DNA of 64,000 nt from Ligustrum vulgare (Eukaryota; Streptophyta; Magnoliopsida; Lamiales; Oleaceae), in assembly GCA_963555705.1 (NCBI GenBank), contig OY743190.1, forward strand, positions 11,135,501-11,199,500, read 5' to 3'. The notes below the pieces were generated by a model, which saw only the letters and a program-made list of their open reading frames with translations, was not told the origin of the DNA and did no database searches. The first letter of the stretch is position 1. Every line of letters starts with the position of its first letter. The translations under genes were made by a program, and so were the position numbers. This document shows, in pieces, positions 37,401 to 49,350 of the stretch.

Positions 37401-37892
37401 ACTTGTAAGTTGGTTTCTTGTTTTCATTATCGATCTCTTGGCTTTGAGTTTTTAGCGAACCCCCATTTTCTCCTACATGAATCTCAAGTCTTGTGTAATC
37501 TTTGAATCCATACTCTTCTCCTGACTGATAGGGAAGTATTTTAGAGATTTCAACTTCCTAACCAGTCATCTGGGCTACCTTCCCCATTAGCAAACTTTAC
37601 CAGGACCACTGACATTACAAGCCCAGATTTTTTTTTTTTTTTTTTGTTCTAAATAAAATGAAGATTTTTTAGGGAAAATGCTGGTGACAGAGATCTGGAT
37701 ACTCTTATATTCGCAAGAAAAGTATTCTTTACCCTCGCAGAAGCACCTCCTTTTTTTTTTTTTTTTTTTTTAAATATCACTGCAATGCAATGAAGTGGTT
37801 CGCGTGATTTAACTTGCGCGCAGTTGAGATCGGAAGGAAAAGATTATGTCGTACAAGAAGGGGATGTGATGCTATTCCGGTTTAATGTATAA
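31431..37892 (+). CDS. YchF: Organelle-type YchF/Obg-like ATPase
   Basis: A P-loop NTPase of the YchF/OLA1 family, ribosome-associated in other organisms. Coding exons: 31431-31637, 32161-32349, 32507-32560, 33284-33394, 35661-35723, 35839-36093, 36275-36421, 36511-36538, 36840-36910, 37345-37404 and 37824-37892. The frame is kept throughout, giving 417 residues. The first 47 or so residues are rich in Ser/Arg/Leu and lack acids, consistent with a chloroplast or mitochondrial transit peptide. G1 is GLPNVGKS (56-63), G3 is DIAG (120-123), and the G4 position is NVAE (258-261) rather than NKxD, the YchF signature for ATP preference. A C-terminal TGS domain ends in [11 protein letters not shown]. 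It looks intact. Confidence 0.95.
34070..35072. mobile_element. hAT-like non-autonomous element in YchF intron 4
   Basis: The ends TAGGGTTGGGTGTTTCGG and TAGGGTTGGATAGAAAAACC (minus strand) form inverted repeats. The flanks GCTAACAG and GCTGGCAC match at 5 of 8 positions, an eroded 8-bp TSD. The interior has TCGGTT/AACCGA-rich arms and no transposase. It lies between exons 33284-33394 and 35661-35723 and does not alter the coding exons. Confidence 0.7.
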
Positions 37893-38343
37893 CTGGAGTA
37901 TCCTCAGAAGGTGAAATGCCTTGTTTAGTTATACAATCGAGTTTGGTAGAATTCAAGAGTATTGCCAATTTTACGTGAAGACTAAATCTCTCAACGAGGC
38001 TATTTTTTGAAACAAGAATGTGTTTTTCCTGGAAGTTGAATCGGAATGGAAGTCACAATTTTTGCTTGTTCATTGAGAAACCTTCCATTCATGGGACTGG
38101 TGTCAAATTCTTCCCATTCATGTAATTTTTCATATATTATTTTTGCTGTGGAAAAGGCTGCCTATACAACTCGTCTGTTCTGTGTGAGAAGAAGGGGAAA
38201 AGTGCCCATATTTATAGATTTTGATGTGTTATCAATGTTTCCATGGGGAAAATTCTGGTATTCATTATTTTTGCTTATTATAAATTGTAGAAATGAGTAG
38301 TGAATAAGTGTCGCACGTGGTTAAAACTGATGTTTAACTTTGA

Positions 38344-38349
38344 AATAAA
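38344..38349 (+). terminator. Candidate poly(A) signal of YchF
   Basis: AATAAA about 450 nt after the YchF stop. It is plausible but not unique. Confidence 0.3.
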
Positions 38350-39553
38350 ATTTTTAATTTAAAAATAAAACAAAATATTGATGTCGGAAGTCAAGTTAGA
38401 GGAGCAAGCAGAATGGGGAAACAAATTAATTAGAGTTCCTTCGAACAGTCTCATTCTCGAAGTAGGGCTCAAGACTTCGTAAAAAAATGAGGCGGGGGTG
38501 CATCGAAGTATGAATTGACCTATCTCTTTTTGCTAAAGTAGAACAAAGGCTGAGCATCATCATTATTATTATTATTTTCCATTTGATTTTTTCTTTTGAA
38601 GTTTATGAGTTGAACTTCAAAATCAAAGCTGTTCTTGATTACTTGCGGAACTTTTTTGAGTGCTTGTTTGGTACTATTGAAAAGATTTTTTAAACATTAC
38701 CGTCAACGTCAACAGCATAGCCCTTGCTCATTATTCTTGAGACATTACTATAGGTTGCGTTAAGTACGAAATCCATCTTCCTCTGTTCGAACATATATTT
38801 CTAAATATTCAAATGTCGAGCTACAGTTAATTTTAACACTTTTCATTATATTCACAATTTTTATAAATTATCATTAACTTATATTAAAATTTATGTAAAA
38901 TTTTATTCCACAACCCTTAAATAAAGATCCTTTGTGGTCACTACACTTGGTGGATTTTTGGCGTTAATAGCGTCACATCACACATGGCTTTCATCAAGCC
39001 ATTAAACCTCCCACTAAGCCACTTAAGGGTGGTATTATTGTAGCAAAACCATGGGAGCAAGCTGGAAAGCGTGATATGGATGGTGGTAAGGTAGCCCACA
39101 ATACCTATACGTAACCTATGTATCTGTATACTATATGGTATACCGGATTAATGCTACTTGTACTGACAAAGAAATTGATAAAAACTTAGGTGGCAGTTTT
39201 GAATACATTGATTTAGGAGTTGATGTAATGTGTAAAATTATAAGATTATGACACGTATACATTATGTCAATCTTCTCGTTAAATTTCATGTACAAGTAGC
39301 ATTTCTTTGATACACAGTACCTTCAATCCACCATTTTTATGCAACTTACCGCCAGCAAAATGCACTCTAATCATCTCATGTCCACTCTCTAAACAGTAAT
39401 CACGCCCCCAAAAAAGAAAAACAGGGGCAAAATTCGGGTTTTGATCACTTGAGCTTTGGATTTGGGCATCATAATTGAATAAGGTTGTCTTGTTCCGAAC
39501 AAGATGCACGTTTTGTGTAGATGTATGTCTTGTAAATGCCACTCATTTAAGTC
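38350..39553. other. Intergenic sequence, no gene seen
   Basis: No coding or RNA gene was recognised. Short open frames here lack codon or motif support. A TTATTATTATTA run sits near 38562. Confidence 0.5.
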
Positions 39554-39556
39554 TAA

Positions 39557-40075
39557 GGGTGTGTTTGATAGGCGAGATTTTTCAAGGAAAATATGGTTTT
39601 CCACGTGATTTTTCAATTTTGCGCTGTTTGGTTACCTAAGTTTTCCATGGAATTCATTTTTCCACTTGTCTCGAAATCCGGTATTTTCCTTGTTTTGGAT
39701 GAATTAGTTTTCCTAAGGGGGAGGAAGTTTTATTTTCCATGAAAAATCTTATACCATTTTCGTTACGTTTGATCATTTTTTTTATTGTTAATTGATTTAT
39801 TTATTTTTCTAAAATTTAACATTATTATTATTAAGTACAAATGTAAGGAAATTTTTTTTTTTAATTAAAATAGATAAATTTTACTTTACTTTCCATGGAA
39901 AATAATGTCAATCAAACAACAAAAGTTGGAAAATTCCCTACTTTTTTCACCTAGAAAATTAAACCAATCAAATGCATTAAACTTCAAATTCCTAGGAATT
40001 GAATTCTCTAGAATTCAATTCCCTGAAATTCTTTTTCTTTCCACCTAAATTTCACACTTACTATCAAACGCAGCC
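39557..40075. mobile_element. Tourist-like MITE, same family as 20253-20745
   Basis: TAA on both sides (39554-39556 and 40076-40078). The ends GGGTGTGTTTGATAGGCGA and GGCTGCGTTTGATAGTAAG (minus strand) are well matched inverted repeats. The interior TTATTATTAAGTACAAATGT block is shared with the other copies. Confidence 0.75.
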
Positions 40076-40078
40076 TAA

Positions 40079-40915
40079 CTACTTTATCATGTTGATGTGC
40101 TGAAATTGTAGTCCCTTTATAGTTTGGGGGAAAATATAAAGTCCCTTCATATTTTAGAACCATATGGTTAATGAAATTGGGTTTAGGCGTTCTTTAATTT
40201 TTTTCTATTTTGCACCTACTTTACTTACAAGTGTTCCCTAAAATTGGAATAAAACAGAGTTAAATAATACTTGAACCCCACTTTCATTAATCATGTGGTT
40301 CCAAAAGTGCGAACCGATAGTATTTTGACACATCAATAGTAAGTAGTTAGACCTTTAGTGCATTGTATCTACGAGACTTGTATGTATATATATATATATA
40401 TATATATGAAGTCTCAAAAACAGCAAAACAATTTACCATTGAAAGGACATAAAAAGCAAATCTAATATTGTGATTGCTTTCTAGTTATACTGTTATAGTA
40501 TACATTCATGTTCCTGTACAACATGTCACATGCATCATAAGTTCATAACATTGTACGTACTTGTATTTCTTCTCAAATCTATACAACGTAATTTGGTGAT
40601 AAGATCATATATCAACTTCTACTACTTTATGAAATCGTCGTCCACTTCTTTTCCACGGTCTCAATGCATGACTTCTCAATCTCATGAAATATTAAAACAT
40701 GAAATAATGAATATTATTAACAGTTAAAAAATTTCGATACATGTGTGCTAGTATACATGAATGTTCATTCTTACTTTTCTTTGGTCGTGTCCTTGTATCA
40801 TTTGTAAGCTGAGCACTGAAATTATCATAACTAAATCGGAAGATTATATATAACATTTAGAGTAGTTTTAAATAATTATAATCAATCTATAGCATCCGAA
40901 AGACCATAATAATAT
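40079..40915. other. AT-rich intergenic sequence with a TA microsatellite
   Basis: A (TA)n run lies at about 40384-40408. No gene was recognised. Confidence 0.5.
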
Positions 40916-42020
40916 TGTTGGGTGAATTTGTGAATAGTGACGCCAAATAAGTAGAATGAAGCATTTGTAAATCCGTGCCGAAATTTGGACAGAGTAACGG
41001 CAAGGAAAATACAAAATAAGAAGAAGAAGAAAAGAGGGACAAAGCCGAGGCAAGAGTTGAACTCTTTGTCCTTAAGTCGAATTTGCCCCGCAACGGTGCC
41101 TACGGATAACGGCAATCGACTCCCAAGATACAATGACAACACTTGTGTTTGTAGCCCTCCAAAACACAAGTACAACGAACCAAAATAAGGCTTACGTACT
41201 CCAAAGATGAAATGAAGAAAATCAAAATAACAAATGCAATGATTTTGATTTTGGAGACAAGTGAGGAAGAGAGGTGTTTTTGCATATCAAAAGTGAGGAA
41301 TAGGACACCCAAAGGGTCCTATATATATAGATCATCAAAGGGTGTTGACGAAATGGTTTGAGGCCAAACCATGCACCATTTCCAATCAATGCACCTTTAT
41401 GAAAAGGTGTCACTTGACCGGACAACCGTGCGGTCGCACGGTTTTAGTCAAAAAATCGGGATTAAAAATTGACGTGTGGTCGCACGGTCAAACTTTTGAC
41501 CTGATTTTTGTCATTTTTCGTAATTTCTCATTCATCTGATATTGGTTTTCGAAATGTCAAATATACCCTTCAATACATACAGAGAAATCAAAATTCTCTT
41601 TCGGGGGCGAGCCCCCACGGGGGGCGCTGCCCCCTCGACCCCCGCGACCTGACCGGGCAGGTCGATCCCCGTTTGTGCGCCCCGAAGCGGCGAAGTGACA
41701 AACAATTTTGCCTAAACGGATTGAGTCGAGTTTTTGAGTATTTGGCCGAAGTCGACACGAAGTCACTTTAAATTGATTTTCAATTCTCGATTTATTAACC
41801 AATATCCAACAATCCCCCATGAATGGGAGATCGCACATCATTTGAAATTGTCAACTATTGGGAAGATCAAGAGCACTCGAAGCCTTATTATAATATGAAC
41901 AAATCTATTTCAAGGTTCTAATTCATTTTCACATGTATTTGGGTTTCTTGAACATGTCATTAACATACTTGAATGTAATGGCACACAATCATCAATGACT
42001 TACCCATCTTCTTCATGCCA
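40916..42020 (-). mobile_element. Truncated LTR retrotransposon: one LTR plus an internal stub
   Basis: The LTR spans 40916-41811, from TGTTGGGTGAA to ATATCCAACA, with TGTTGG/CCAACA ends. It is followed by ATCCCCCATG, which on the minus strand is a polypurine tract, so the element reads leftward and this is the 3' LTR. TATATATA lies on the minus strand near 41320-41331. The LTR contains a GC-rich, partly palindromic block at about 41598-41690 and the pair CCGTGCGGTCGCACGG. Internal sequence is lost beyond about 42020, so there is no TSD or coding domain for classification. Confidence 0.6.
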
Positions 42021-42026
42021 CATTTA

Positions 42027-42209
42027 GCACCTGTTTGATGTACATTATTTGGTAAAAAATTATTTTGAATAATGATTGATGTGATATGTTGTGGTTCAAA
42101 ATGAAAGAAACGTTTTCGGGTTTATGTGTAGAATATTTTATTATTTAAATATGTGGTTAAAATTGAGTACTATAAAAAAAGTTATTTTTAATGGGGATCA
42201 AACGGAGGC
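42027..42209. mobile_element. Tourist-like MITE
   Basis: TTA on both sides (42024-42026 and 42210-42212). The ends GCACCTGTTTGATGTAC and GCCTCCGTTTGATCCCC (minus strand) are inverted. 183 bp. Confidence 0.65.
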
Positions 42210-42212
42210 TTA

Positions 42213-42502
42213 GTGAGAAACTTAAATACATTTTGCAAGTAAATAAAGAAATTAAGTAGGAGTTTGGGGGACGGGGGTGTTCGTTATGAATTATGATCAA
42301 TTTGTCATTGTACAATGATTTTTATGATTTTAAATGATATGTTTAAAAAATTCAAACATATGTGAAAACGAATTAGAATTCTGAAATAGATTTGTAAATC
42401 ACATAATGAAGGCTTCAGGAACTGTGTGATCTCTCGATAGTTTGTCCATTTCGATGCTATACGATATTCCAATTCAGTTTAATTTTATGACCTTCTAGAT
42501 GA
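42213..42502. other. Intergenic sequence, no gene seen
   Basis: No coding, RNA or terminal-repeat signal was recognised. Confidence 0.5.
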
Positions 42503-42799
42503 TGTATGATCAGAGCCGGCATTGAACATGGCGAGCAAGGCTGCTGCTTAGGGCCCTCGACCAATTAAGACCTTCAAAGTCGAAAAATCAAACCCACTGT
42601 TTTTACATATATATACTTCATCCGTCCAACAAAGATAGACTTACTTCTATTTTCACACGGTTTAAGAAAATATAATTAATATATGTTGGAACTATAAATT
42701 TACTTACATTCTACCTAATATACACCTACATTAAATAATGAGTTGTTCATATTGATAACAATGCATATTATATAGGGGTATATTAGAAAATGAAGACAT

Positions 42800-43492
42800 T
42801 GTTGACCACAAAATCTGGTGAGACCTTGGATCAACACGTCTTAGCTCATCCCTCTTGAACATGTGGACCTCCGGCGCACTAGGTCAACAATCAGTATACA
42901 ATGGGTGCCGAGGTGACGCCCATTTGCACTCCGATACTTAAGTTAGTACTCATTCCAAGTAAATATAATTTGAGTGCGGGAGATATAAGTGTATAAAAGA
43001 GAGAAAATAGAGTGAGATTTTATATATCAAGTTATCGTATTGTGTTTCTAACCTCTTTCTTGAAAATAAATGTGTCCTATTTATAACTGAAATTGTTGTC
43101 TCAGATGGTGACATGTGCCATACTTTACACTTATTGCACCCTTGGCTGTTGGAGAGGTAAACCAAAAGCAGGGATGTAATCATTGCTATCTTCTAGAGGG
43201 AGGAGCATCTGTCACATCCCTTGAAAATGGCTCTGTCTCATCATGCCACAGTCTGCAAGGAGGGTTACATCTTTTTTGACACATTGACTGGTCCCATCGC
43301 CGATTTGATGAACCACTTCGGATCGAATCAGCTCGGGACAACCAGCTCGAAAATGAAGGCGTCGGATAATATTTCACCCGACAATTCGTTAGCTCATGGG
43401 GCCCTAGGTTCTATACTTCGTTGGCATCCATCAGGTCTCGTGCGGACCCCTATAAGTGACGTGTTGGGCTTATTTTAGGCATGGTCGCAACA
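42800..43492 (-). repeat. 3' LTR of Tat element B
   Basis: TGTTGACCACAAAATC ... GGTCGCAACA, 693 bp, followed by TTAGTCCCTCAAA (polypurine tract, minus strand). Its last 320 bp match 56171-56495. Confidence 0.9.
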
Positions 43493-43507
43493 TTAGTCCC
43501 TCAAATC

Positions 43508-44376
43508 TGATGTGATCATTTATGGGCAGATCGGATTTGTCATAGACCTGGCGCTGCGATTTGTCTTGGGAATTTTACATCGAAGAAAAAATTTCCTAAC
43601 CCTTGGGTAACACGAAATCGTTAATTTTTCCATCATTTTTATTATTTGAAGCGCTTCTTAATTGGTCCGAAGTTGGTTGCATACTAACCATCTTGGAATA
43701 CCCCGAAACGGTGGAGTGCTTAGTGATTTTTATCGGTGCACAAACTTATAGAAATAGGTGACATTTGTGTTTATTCTTCCTTTAAGACAAACGCTGGGGG
43801 GTACTAGCATACTTCGTTGGCGGCGCATTTATGGTCAAGAAATGATTAGTTCTTATTTTCGAGAAATTTCTAAGGAGCGCGCTTTACTGTTCGTATAGCA
43901 CACTCTTGCAGTTGAATGGTCATTTCCTTTTCAAATTCCAGACGGCTGGCGCTTCAACTTACTTTGTCATTGTGACACGTGTGCCATTTGGATTGACTTT
44001 TCTACTTGGAAATCAAGGGTCTGGATCTACTGGGTTCTCTATAAAGCTCCTCTCGTTCCAAGATTAATTCCATCATGTGTCTTCGAGATTTTCTTAAAAA
44101 TTTTCCGTGAAAATCATTTCCTCATGCCCTTTTATCAGAGTCTTGCTGTGATCTTTGAGAGCTTCTACTTCGCGAATCTCTTTGCATCCAAGCTTTTCAA
44201 CTGGTGCGCTGCTCCTTTGAATACCGATCCAATAGTTCCCACCATCGTCAGGTAATTTTCCTTTCTTTGTGTGCCTATTGCTTTTGATTTTTTAGCCTTT
44301 GAGTGCTTGCTTGAAAATCCCATTTGGCATTATTTTCTTTTATTCTGGGTGAATTCAGAGTTTGGGAAAGGAAAAA
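43508..44376. other. Upstream region of the antisense gene in element B
   Basis: No coding sequence. TATAAAG at 44040-44046 (plus strand) is a possible promoter element for the antisense gene. A likely 5' UTR intron runs from CAG/GTAATTTTCC (about 44251) to an acceptor near 44358. Confidence 0.35.
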
Positions 44377-44686
44377 ATGGAAAGAGTCGGGGAAACAGAC
44401 TTGCAGGAGTTAGTGGCAATGCCCACTCCGATTAGGGGTTTCTACCCTTTGTCTCTATCAGTTTTTAGTTCTCGCTTTTTTAAAGAGCAAGTAAGGAGAA
44501 GGAATAGGAGATGTAGTAGTGTAATAAGTTTGGATGATTCTGGCAGTGAGGAAGAAAAAGACCAACCCTACATGGCCAAACTATCAACTGAAGAGGAGGC
44601 GTCATTGCAATAACTTCGGACTAAGCGCGATAGAGACTTAAGGGAGGAGAGGGGGCAGAATCCTCTTCCAAGTTCCAGAATCGAAT

Positions 44687-45422
44687 TGATGAGAATCGAG
44701 AAAGTCAAACATCGATGCGCAAGTATGTAGAACCCATGACGAGATCCGATGCCAAGGAGGTTCAAGATTCGAGACTAAACAAGTAATTAAAGTAAAAAAA
44801 AGCAAGCCGAGAATCAAGTTGGAGCCAAAAAGAAGAAGAAATTGGACTCAGCCAATTTCGGTCGACCGAAAGTCTGCAGAGATTTTTTAAGGCAGTCTCA
44901 ATCGCGTTCGGTTGAGGCTTGGTCGACCGAAAGTCCCATTTCGGTCGACCATGTGATCGACCGAAAATGGTTCGGTCAACCGTGTCGGTCGACCGAAACA
45001 CCCCGTTTAAAAAAAACGGGGTTTTGTTGCAATTTCCGAAATTTGCACATTTTGCCCAATTTTGTACATTATATACTCTTTTCTTTTCATTTGTAAAGAT
45101 AACTTGGATGTTCAATGTGAAATGCTCTCTTGAGAGGCTCCTTGAGGTAAGGATAAAAACCTCTTTTTATCTTGTATTATTCTTGGAAGTTAATCAACTT
45201 TGCTTGAGTATTATTATTCTTGTGTTGTTGTTTATTTTTTGCCACCTTGGAATTTGTTTGATTGATACCCATTGGGCTAGGATTAGTTAATCCTTGAATT
45301 TTGGGTTAGATTTAAACTTGGGTTAATGTGTTTATTACTTATTTTACCACTTTAGCTTTCTTGTGTTTTGTATTAAATTGTTGTGGAAATTTTCGGTCCA
45401 TATACCGAAGGGGTTCGCATCA
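44687..45422 (+). repeat. 5' LTR of element E
   Basis: 736 bp. It contains GGTCGACC palindromes at 44860, 44921, 44943 and 44987 plus two one-base variants. It matches the 3' LTR at roughly 93-95% by eye. Confidence 0.92.
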
Positions 45423-45424
45423 TT

Positions 45425-45436
45425 TGGTATCAGAGC
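45425..45436 (+). other. Primer-binding site of element E
   Basis: TGGTATCAGAGC, 2 nt after the 5' LTR, complementary to initiator tRNA-Met. Confidence 0.92.
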
Positions 45437-46300
45437 TTGGCTCTAATTTGGTAAACCTATCTTTACATTATTGTTGTTATTATACAAAAAAAAAAAAAAA
45501 AATCCGAAAATTGAGAAAAAATTGGGGAAAATATGCCCATGTGTATTGTTGATTTCATGTATTGGGTATATTGATTGTTGAATTTGTTGGGGGTTTCCAT
45601 TAGCCAAACACTTACAAAGCCTACACTTTCCAAATTATGTATTCAAAGTGTTTGATCAATTGTCCCAAAGAAAAATACTCCATTAGTGCCTTATTGTTCA
45701 ATATATCACTTGCTAATTACTTGGGGCTATCCAATTCCCATCATTGAGATTGTGTTATCAACATTTTATTCCATTTATCACTTGCTCCATACATTGGAAA
45801 ATTGTTGATCATTCATTCCTTGCCACATTTGAGTTATTGGGGGCATTCATATATCCACATTATACACATTCAAGGTCATTCAAGATTGAGTACAAAGTGT
45901 TTGATAAATTGCATCATTCAAAATGTACACTCTTTGTGCTTATTGTTCTACGTCTATGCCTTGTCTATTATTTGTGGTTTGTCAATCCCATTGCTAAATT
46001 GTGTTCCTAACATTCTATCCCACATAAATATTGTCCCTTTTGAGTTTAGCAAGCACATAAATTCTACTTGCAATTTGTATCCACTTGTTATAAATTCATT
46101 CTTCCTTTGTTTGTGATTTCCTTGACTTCACAAGAATTATACTTTGTGGTTTAGTTGATTACCTTCTTTGGAGAAATTGAGAAATGAGATTTTGAGTGGA
46201 AAAAGGCAAGAGTGGTGATCTTATTAGAGGGTAAAAGCCTAAATTGAGTGAAACACGAGTGAAAATTATTCTTGTGAGAATACTTTCACACTTGCACACC

Positions 46301-47647
46301 ATGTCAAATTCCAATGGTCAAACTCAAGATTTGAAGTACTTGTTACAAAATCTTTCAACCACCATGGCTAGACAAATGGAGAAGATTGGGGGTGAGTTGG
46401 AAAATTTTGGAACAAGAGGGGAGAGTACATCAACTAGTATGGGTGAGAAAAATAGGGATGGTAGGAGAAGGTTGAGGGATAAATTTGTGAACATTGTGTA
46501 TAGGGATGAAAGTAGAAAACCAAATGGGAAGTTGAATAGGAAAATTAGAATGAATGTTTGAGATGATGAAGGGGATGATGAACAAAATGGGAGTTTGAAT
46601 AGGAAAAGAAGAGAGTGGTTAGATGATAGGAGAAATGGAGTTGATGAAAATATTGATAGTGCGAGAATACAAAATTCATCACTCCATGGAATGGGTAAAA
46701 GTGGAGAAGTGGAAGAAGATTGGAGAATGGGTAGGAGACGAAGAGAATGGGTAGATAGGAGTGGAGATGGGATGGATGAGAAGGTTGATATTGAGCAAAT
46801 GAAGACTTCATCATTCCATATGAGGGAAGGTAGTGAAAGTAGAAAGGTAGTGGAGGAGATAAATGCTAGGCCATCACAATCTATGGCCCATACTAATGAG
46901 GTAGAGGAACATGGGAAGGATAATTTCTACACTAGGTGCCTAGTGAGTGATAAACCATGTAGTCTCATGATAGATGGGGAGATTGGCACTAATTTGGTGA
47001 GTACTAGTAGGGTAGAGAAATTGAGATTACCGGTTAAGAAGCATCCTAATCCTTATGTATTGCAAAGGTTGGGTGATGATGGGGGAGTGAGAGTGAGTGA
47101 ACAAGTTCTTCTTGCCTTCAACATTGGATCCTATTGTGACCAAGTGATATGTGATGTAGTTCCCATGCACACTACACACATAATTTTGGGGCGACCTTGG
47201 CAAAGTGATATGAGTGTGACACATGACAAGAGGAAGAATCGGTGTCGCTTCCAAATGGATGGAAAAAAGGTTGTGATCCTATCTTTGAGCCCGGAAGAAG
47301 TATGCAAAGACCAAATGAAGCTCAAGAAGGAATTTGAGGAAGAAAATGAGAAAAAGAAAGAAAAAGAAAATGAAGAAAAGAAGAAAGAAAACAAAAATGA
47401 GAGCATGAGAGTTGGGGCCACGTCCTTAGAAAAAGGAGAGGCGATGAGGGTTGGAGCCACGACTCCAGAAAAAGGAGAGGTAAGAGAAGAACAGAGAGTT
47501 GGGGTTCCTACCTCAGAAAAAGGTGAGGAAGTGATGAGTGCCACCAAGAAAATTGAGAGAAAAGACCACCCCAAAATGTTGTTTACTCTTGAGTTTCTAA
47601 CACTTCCCTCCCTAGTTTGGTTATTTCTTTGTTGCAGGAAATTGTGA
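46301..47647 (+). pseudogene. Gag-like and protease frame of element E
   Basis: A frame from ATG 46301 (MSNSNGQTQD) to 47647, with one TGA at 46559-46561. The first part is low-complexity and Arg/Glu-rich, with RRREWVDRSGDG-type repeats and no recognisable retroviral gag core. The second part resembles Ty3/gypsy retropepsin: CSLMIDGEIGTNLVSTSRVE with the catalytic Asp, then VPMHTTHIILGRPWQSD. A Lys/Glu-rich tract follows (about 47320-47400), then three 14-residue-like repeats of the form VGATSLEKGEAM. Confidence 0.75.
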
Positions 47648-49342
47648 GGCCAACTTATCAAAGTAACAAAGAACTCCAAAAGCATGCCTTATGGAAGAAA
47701 TTCTTGGAAACATTTTCCTACAACGACAAGTACAACCGAGGTAAACAAAATGAAATAACCAACGTCGCATCAAGGAGGTATGCTCCTAACAATTCCTTAA
47801 ATGCAAGGTTATTGTGTTTTGAATACATTAGAGGGTTGTATGATCTTGATATAGATTTGATAAGTGTGTTGTTGACTTGTGAAAATGTAACATGTGGTAG
47901 AGATCATTTTCATGATGATTGCTTAATTTTTAAATGCAATTTTTTGCATGTGCCCAATTGCATAAGTACCAAATCATTGTGTGAAAATGTTGCATATAGT
48001 ACATTTCATGGGCATGTTGAATCCTTATTTTGTGAAAATATGTTTGACGTGCATATTTTCTCTCTAAAGAAATTGCTAGCTAGGGGAGTCCATGGGAGAA
48101 ATTTATTGAGATGTCTTGGTGATAATAGGACTTCACTTCTAACATTTCTTGATGCCCCCTCATTTTATTTTGAACATGTTAAGGGCATGCATGTTAATAA
48201 TCCAAATTTGTTAAACTTTATGAATCATGTTGTGAGCGATATCTTGATGAATTCTATGGGCATGATAATTATTTGTTTTGGAAAATTAGATTGTTTCTTT
48301 TTAAATGTGTCATGTGCAAATTGCTAATGGGAGAGGCACATGATAGTTGTTTGATGGGGCGATTTAAAATCAACGGGGTCTTAGGGGTATTATGTGATCA
48401 ATTTTATTGGCCTAATTTGAAGATTGGTGTTGAACATGTTTGCACTTGTTGTAAATACCTAACTTGCAAAATGGCTAAACTTAAGTTTAAGTTTTTGCCC
48501 CAAGAATTCCATACATATTTGCCCATCATGAGTAAACCTTGGGTTACTTATTATATGAATTTATAGTAGGTTTACTTGGAACAAAGAAAGAAAATGATGC
48601 TATTATTGTGATTGTTGGTAGGAATATTAAAATGTCACATTTGATTGCATACCATGAAACCAACAAGGTCATTAACATAGCTAATCTTTTCTTTCAGGAA
48701 GTTGTGCATTTGCACGAAGTTAGTGCTAATTTTGTGGTTGTTAAATTTGCTTGCAATTTAATTGCTCATCATATTAGCAAGTTTTCTTCACTTAAAATTG
48801 CTTGTGACTTTAACCTATTAACTCTGTTGAACTTTATGCATATGTTTATTGAAGAAAGAGTTGGTTTAGGTGGCCAAGAGAATGCACCTTTGGTTAAGCC
48901 CCTTTGCAGGAGGCTCGAGCTTCCATTTGAGGGAATTGGTATACAATGTATTTTCAATGCCAACCGTGGTAGGAAGCATATTTCATTTGACCCGGGCGGC
49001 CGGATGTATTCCTATTCGTGGAAGGAGCGACCCCCCGATCAAATAAAATCCAAATTGCTACTTTGCAGTGTTGGCACATCTCAAGCTTTTGGTAATGCCT
49101 ACAAATTGATTTTGCACGGTGAGTATGAAATTTCAGTTACATTTATTGTGTCTGAATTTTCTATTTTTATTGTAGGTGTCGATCCGTGGTCGAATCTCTT
49201 TCGAGATGGAGGAGATGATGAGAATCGCGAAGGTCCAACTTCGTCGCATGAACCTGTGATCCACAATGTTGCAAGATCAAAGTTCAAGGAGTCTCACGAC
49301 AGTGCACTCAAGCAAGATTTGAGGTCGAATCATTTTCAATAG
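47617..49342 (+). pseudogene. RNase H/integrase remnant of element E
   Basis: Three overlapping open frames (47617-48327, 48273-48566, 48539-49342) still align with Ty3/gypsy pol. Marks include the RNase H tail KYNRGKQNEITNVASRR, the zinc-module-like FYWPNLKIGVEHVCTCCKYLTCK, and the integrase core GLLGTKKENDAIIVIVGRN, where the usual catalytic Asp of VDR is Gly. The C-terminal end ISVTFIVSEFSIFIVGVD is also recognisable. The second Asp block is unrecognisable. The product would be catalytically dead. Confidence 0.78.
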
Positions 49343-49350
49343 GGAGGGGA

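Noticed and set aside
38046..38300. 84-codon plus-strand frame after YchF
   Set aside because: Likely YchF 3' UTR; no domain or codon pattern supports a gene.
41598..41700. Possible inserted plastid or rDNA fragment because of high GC
   Set aside because: No rRNA, tRNA or plastid gene motif is visible, and the block lies inside a bounded LTR.
41557..41841. 94-codon minus-strand frame with Gly/Arg-rich centre
   Set aside because: Arises from the GC-rich block of an LTR. There is no homology and it ends in non-coding LTR sequence.
47131..47685. 184-codon minus-strand frame rich in Ser and Phe
   Set aside because: Antisense shadow of the Glu/Lys-rich protease tail of element E.
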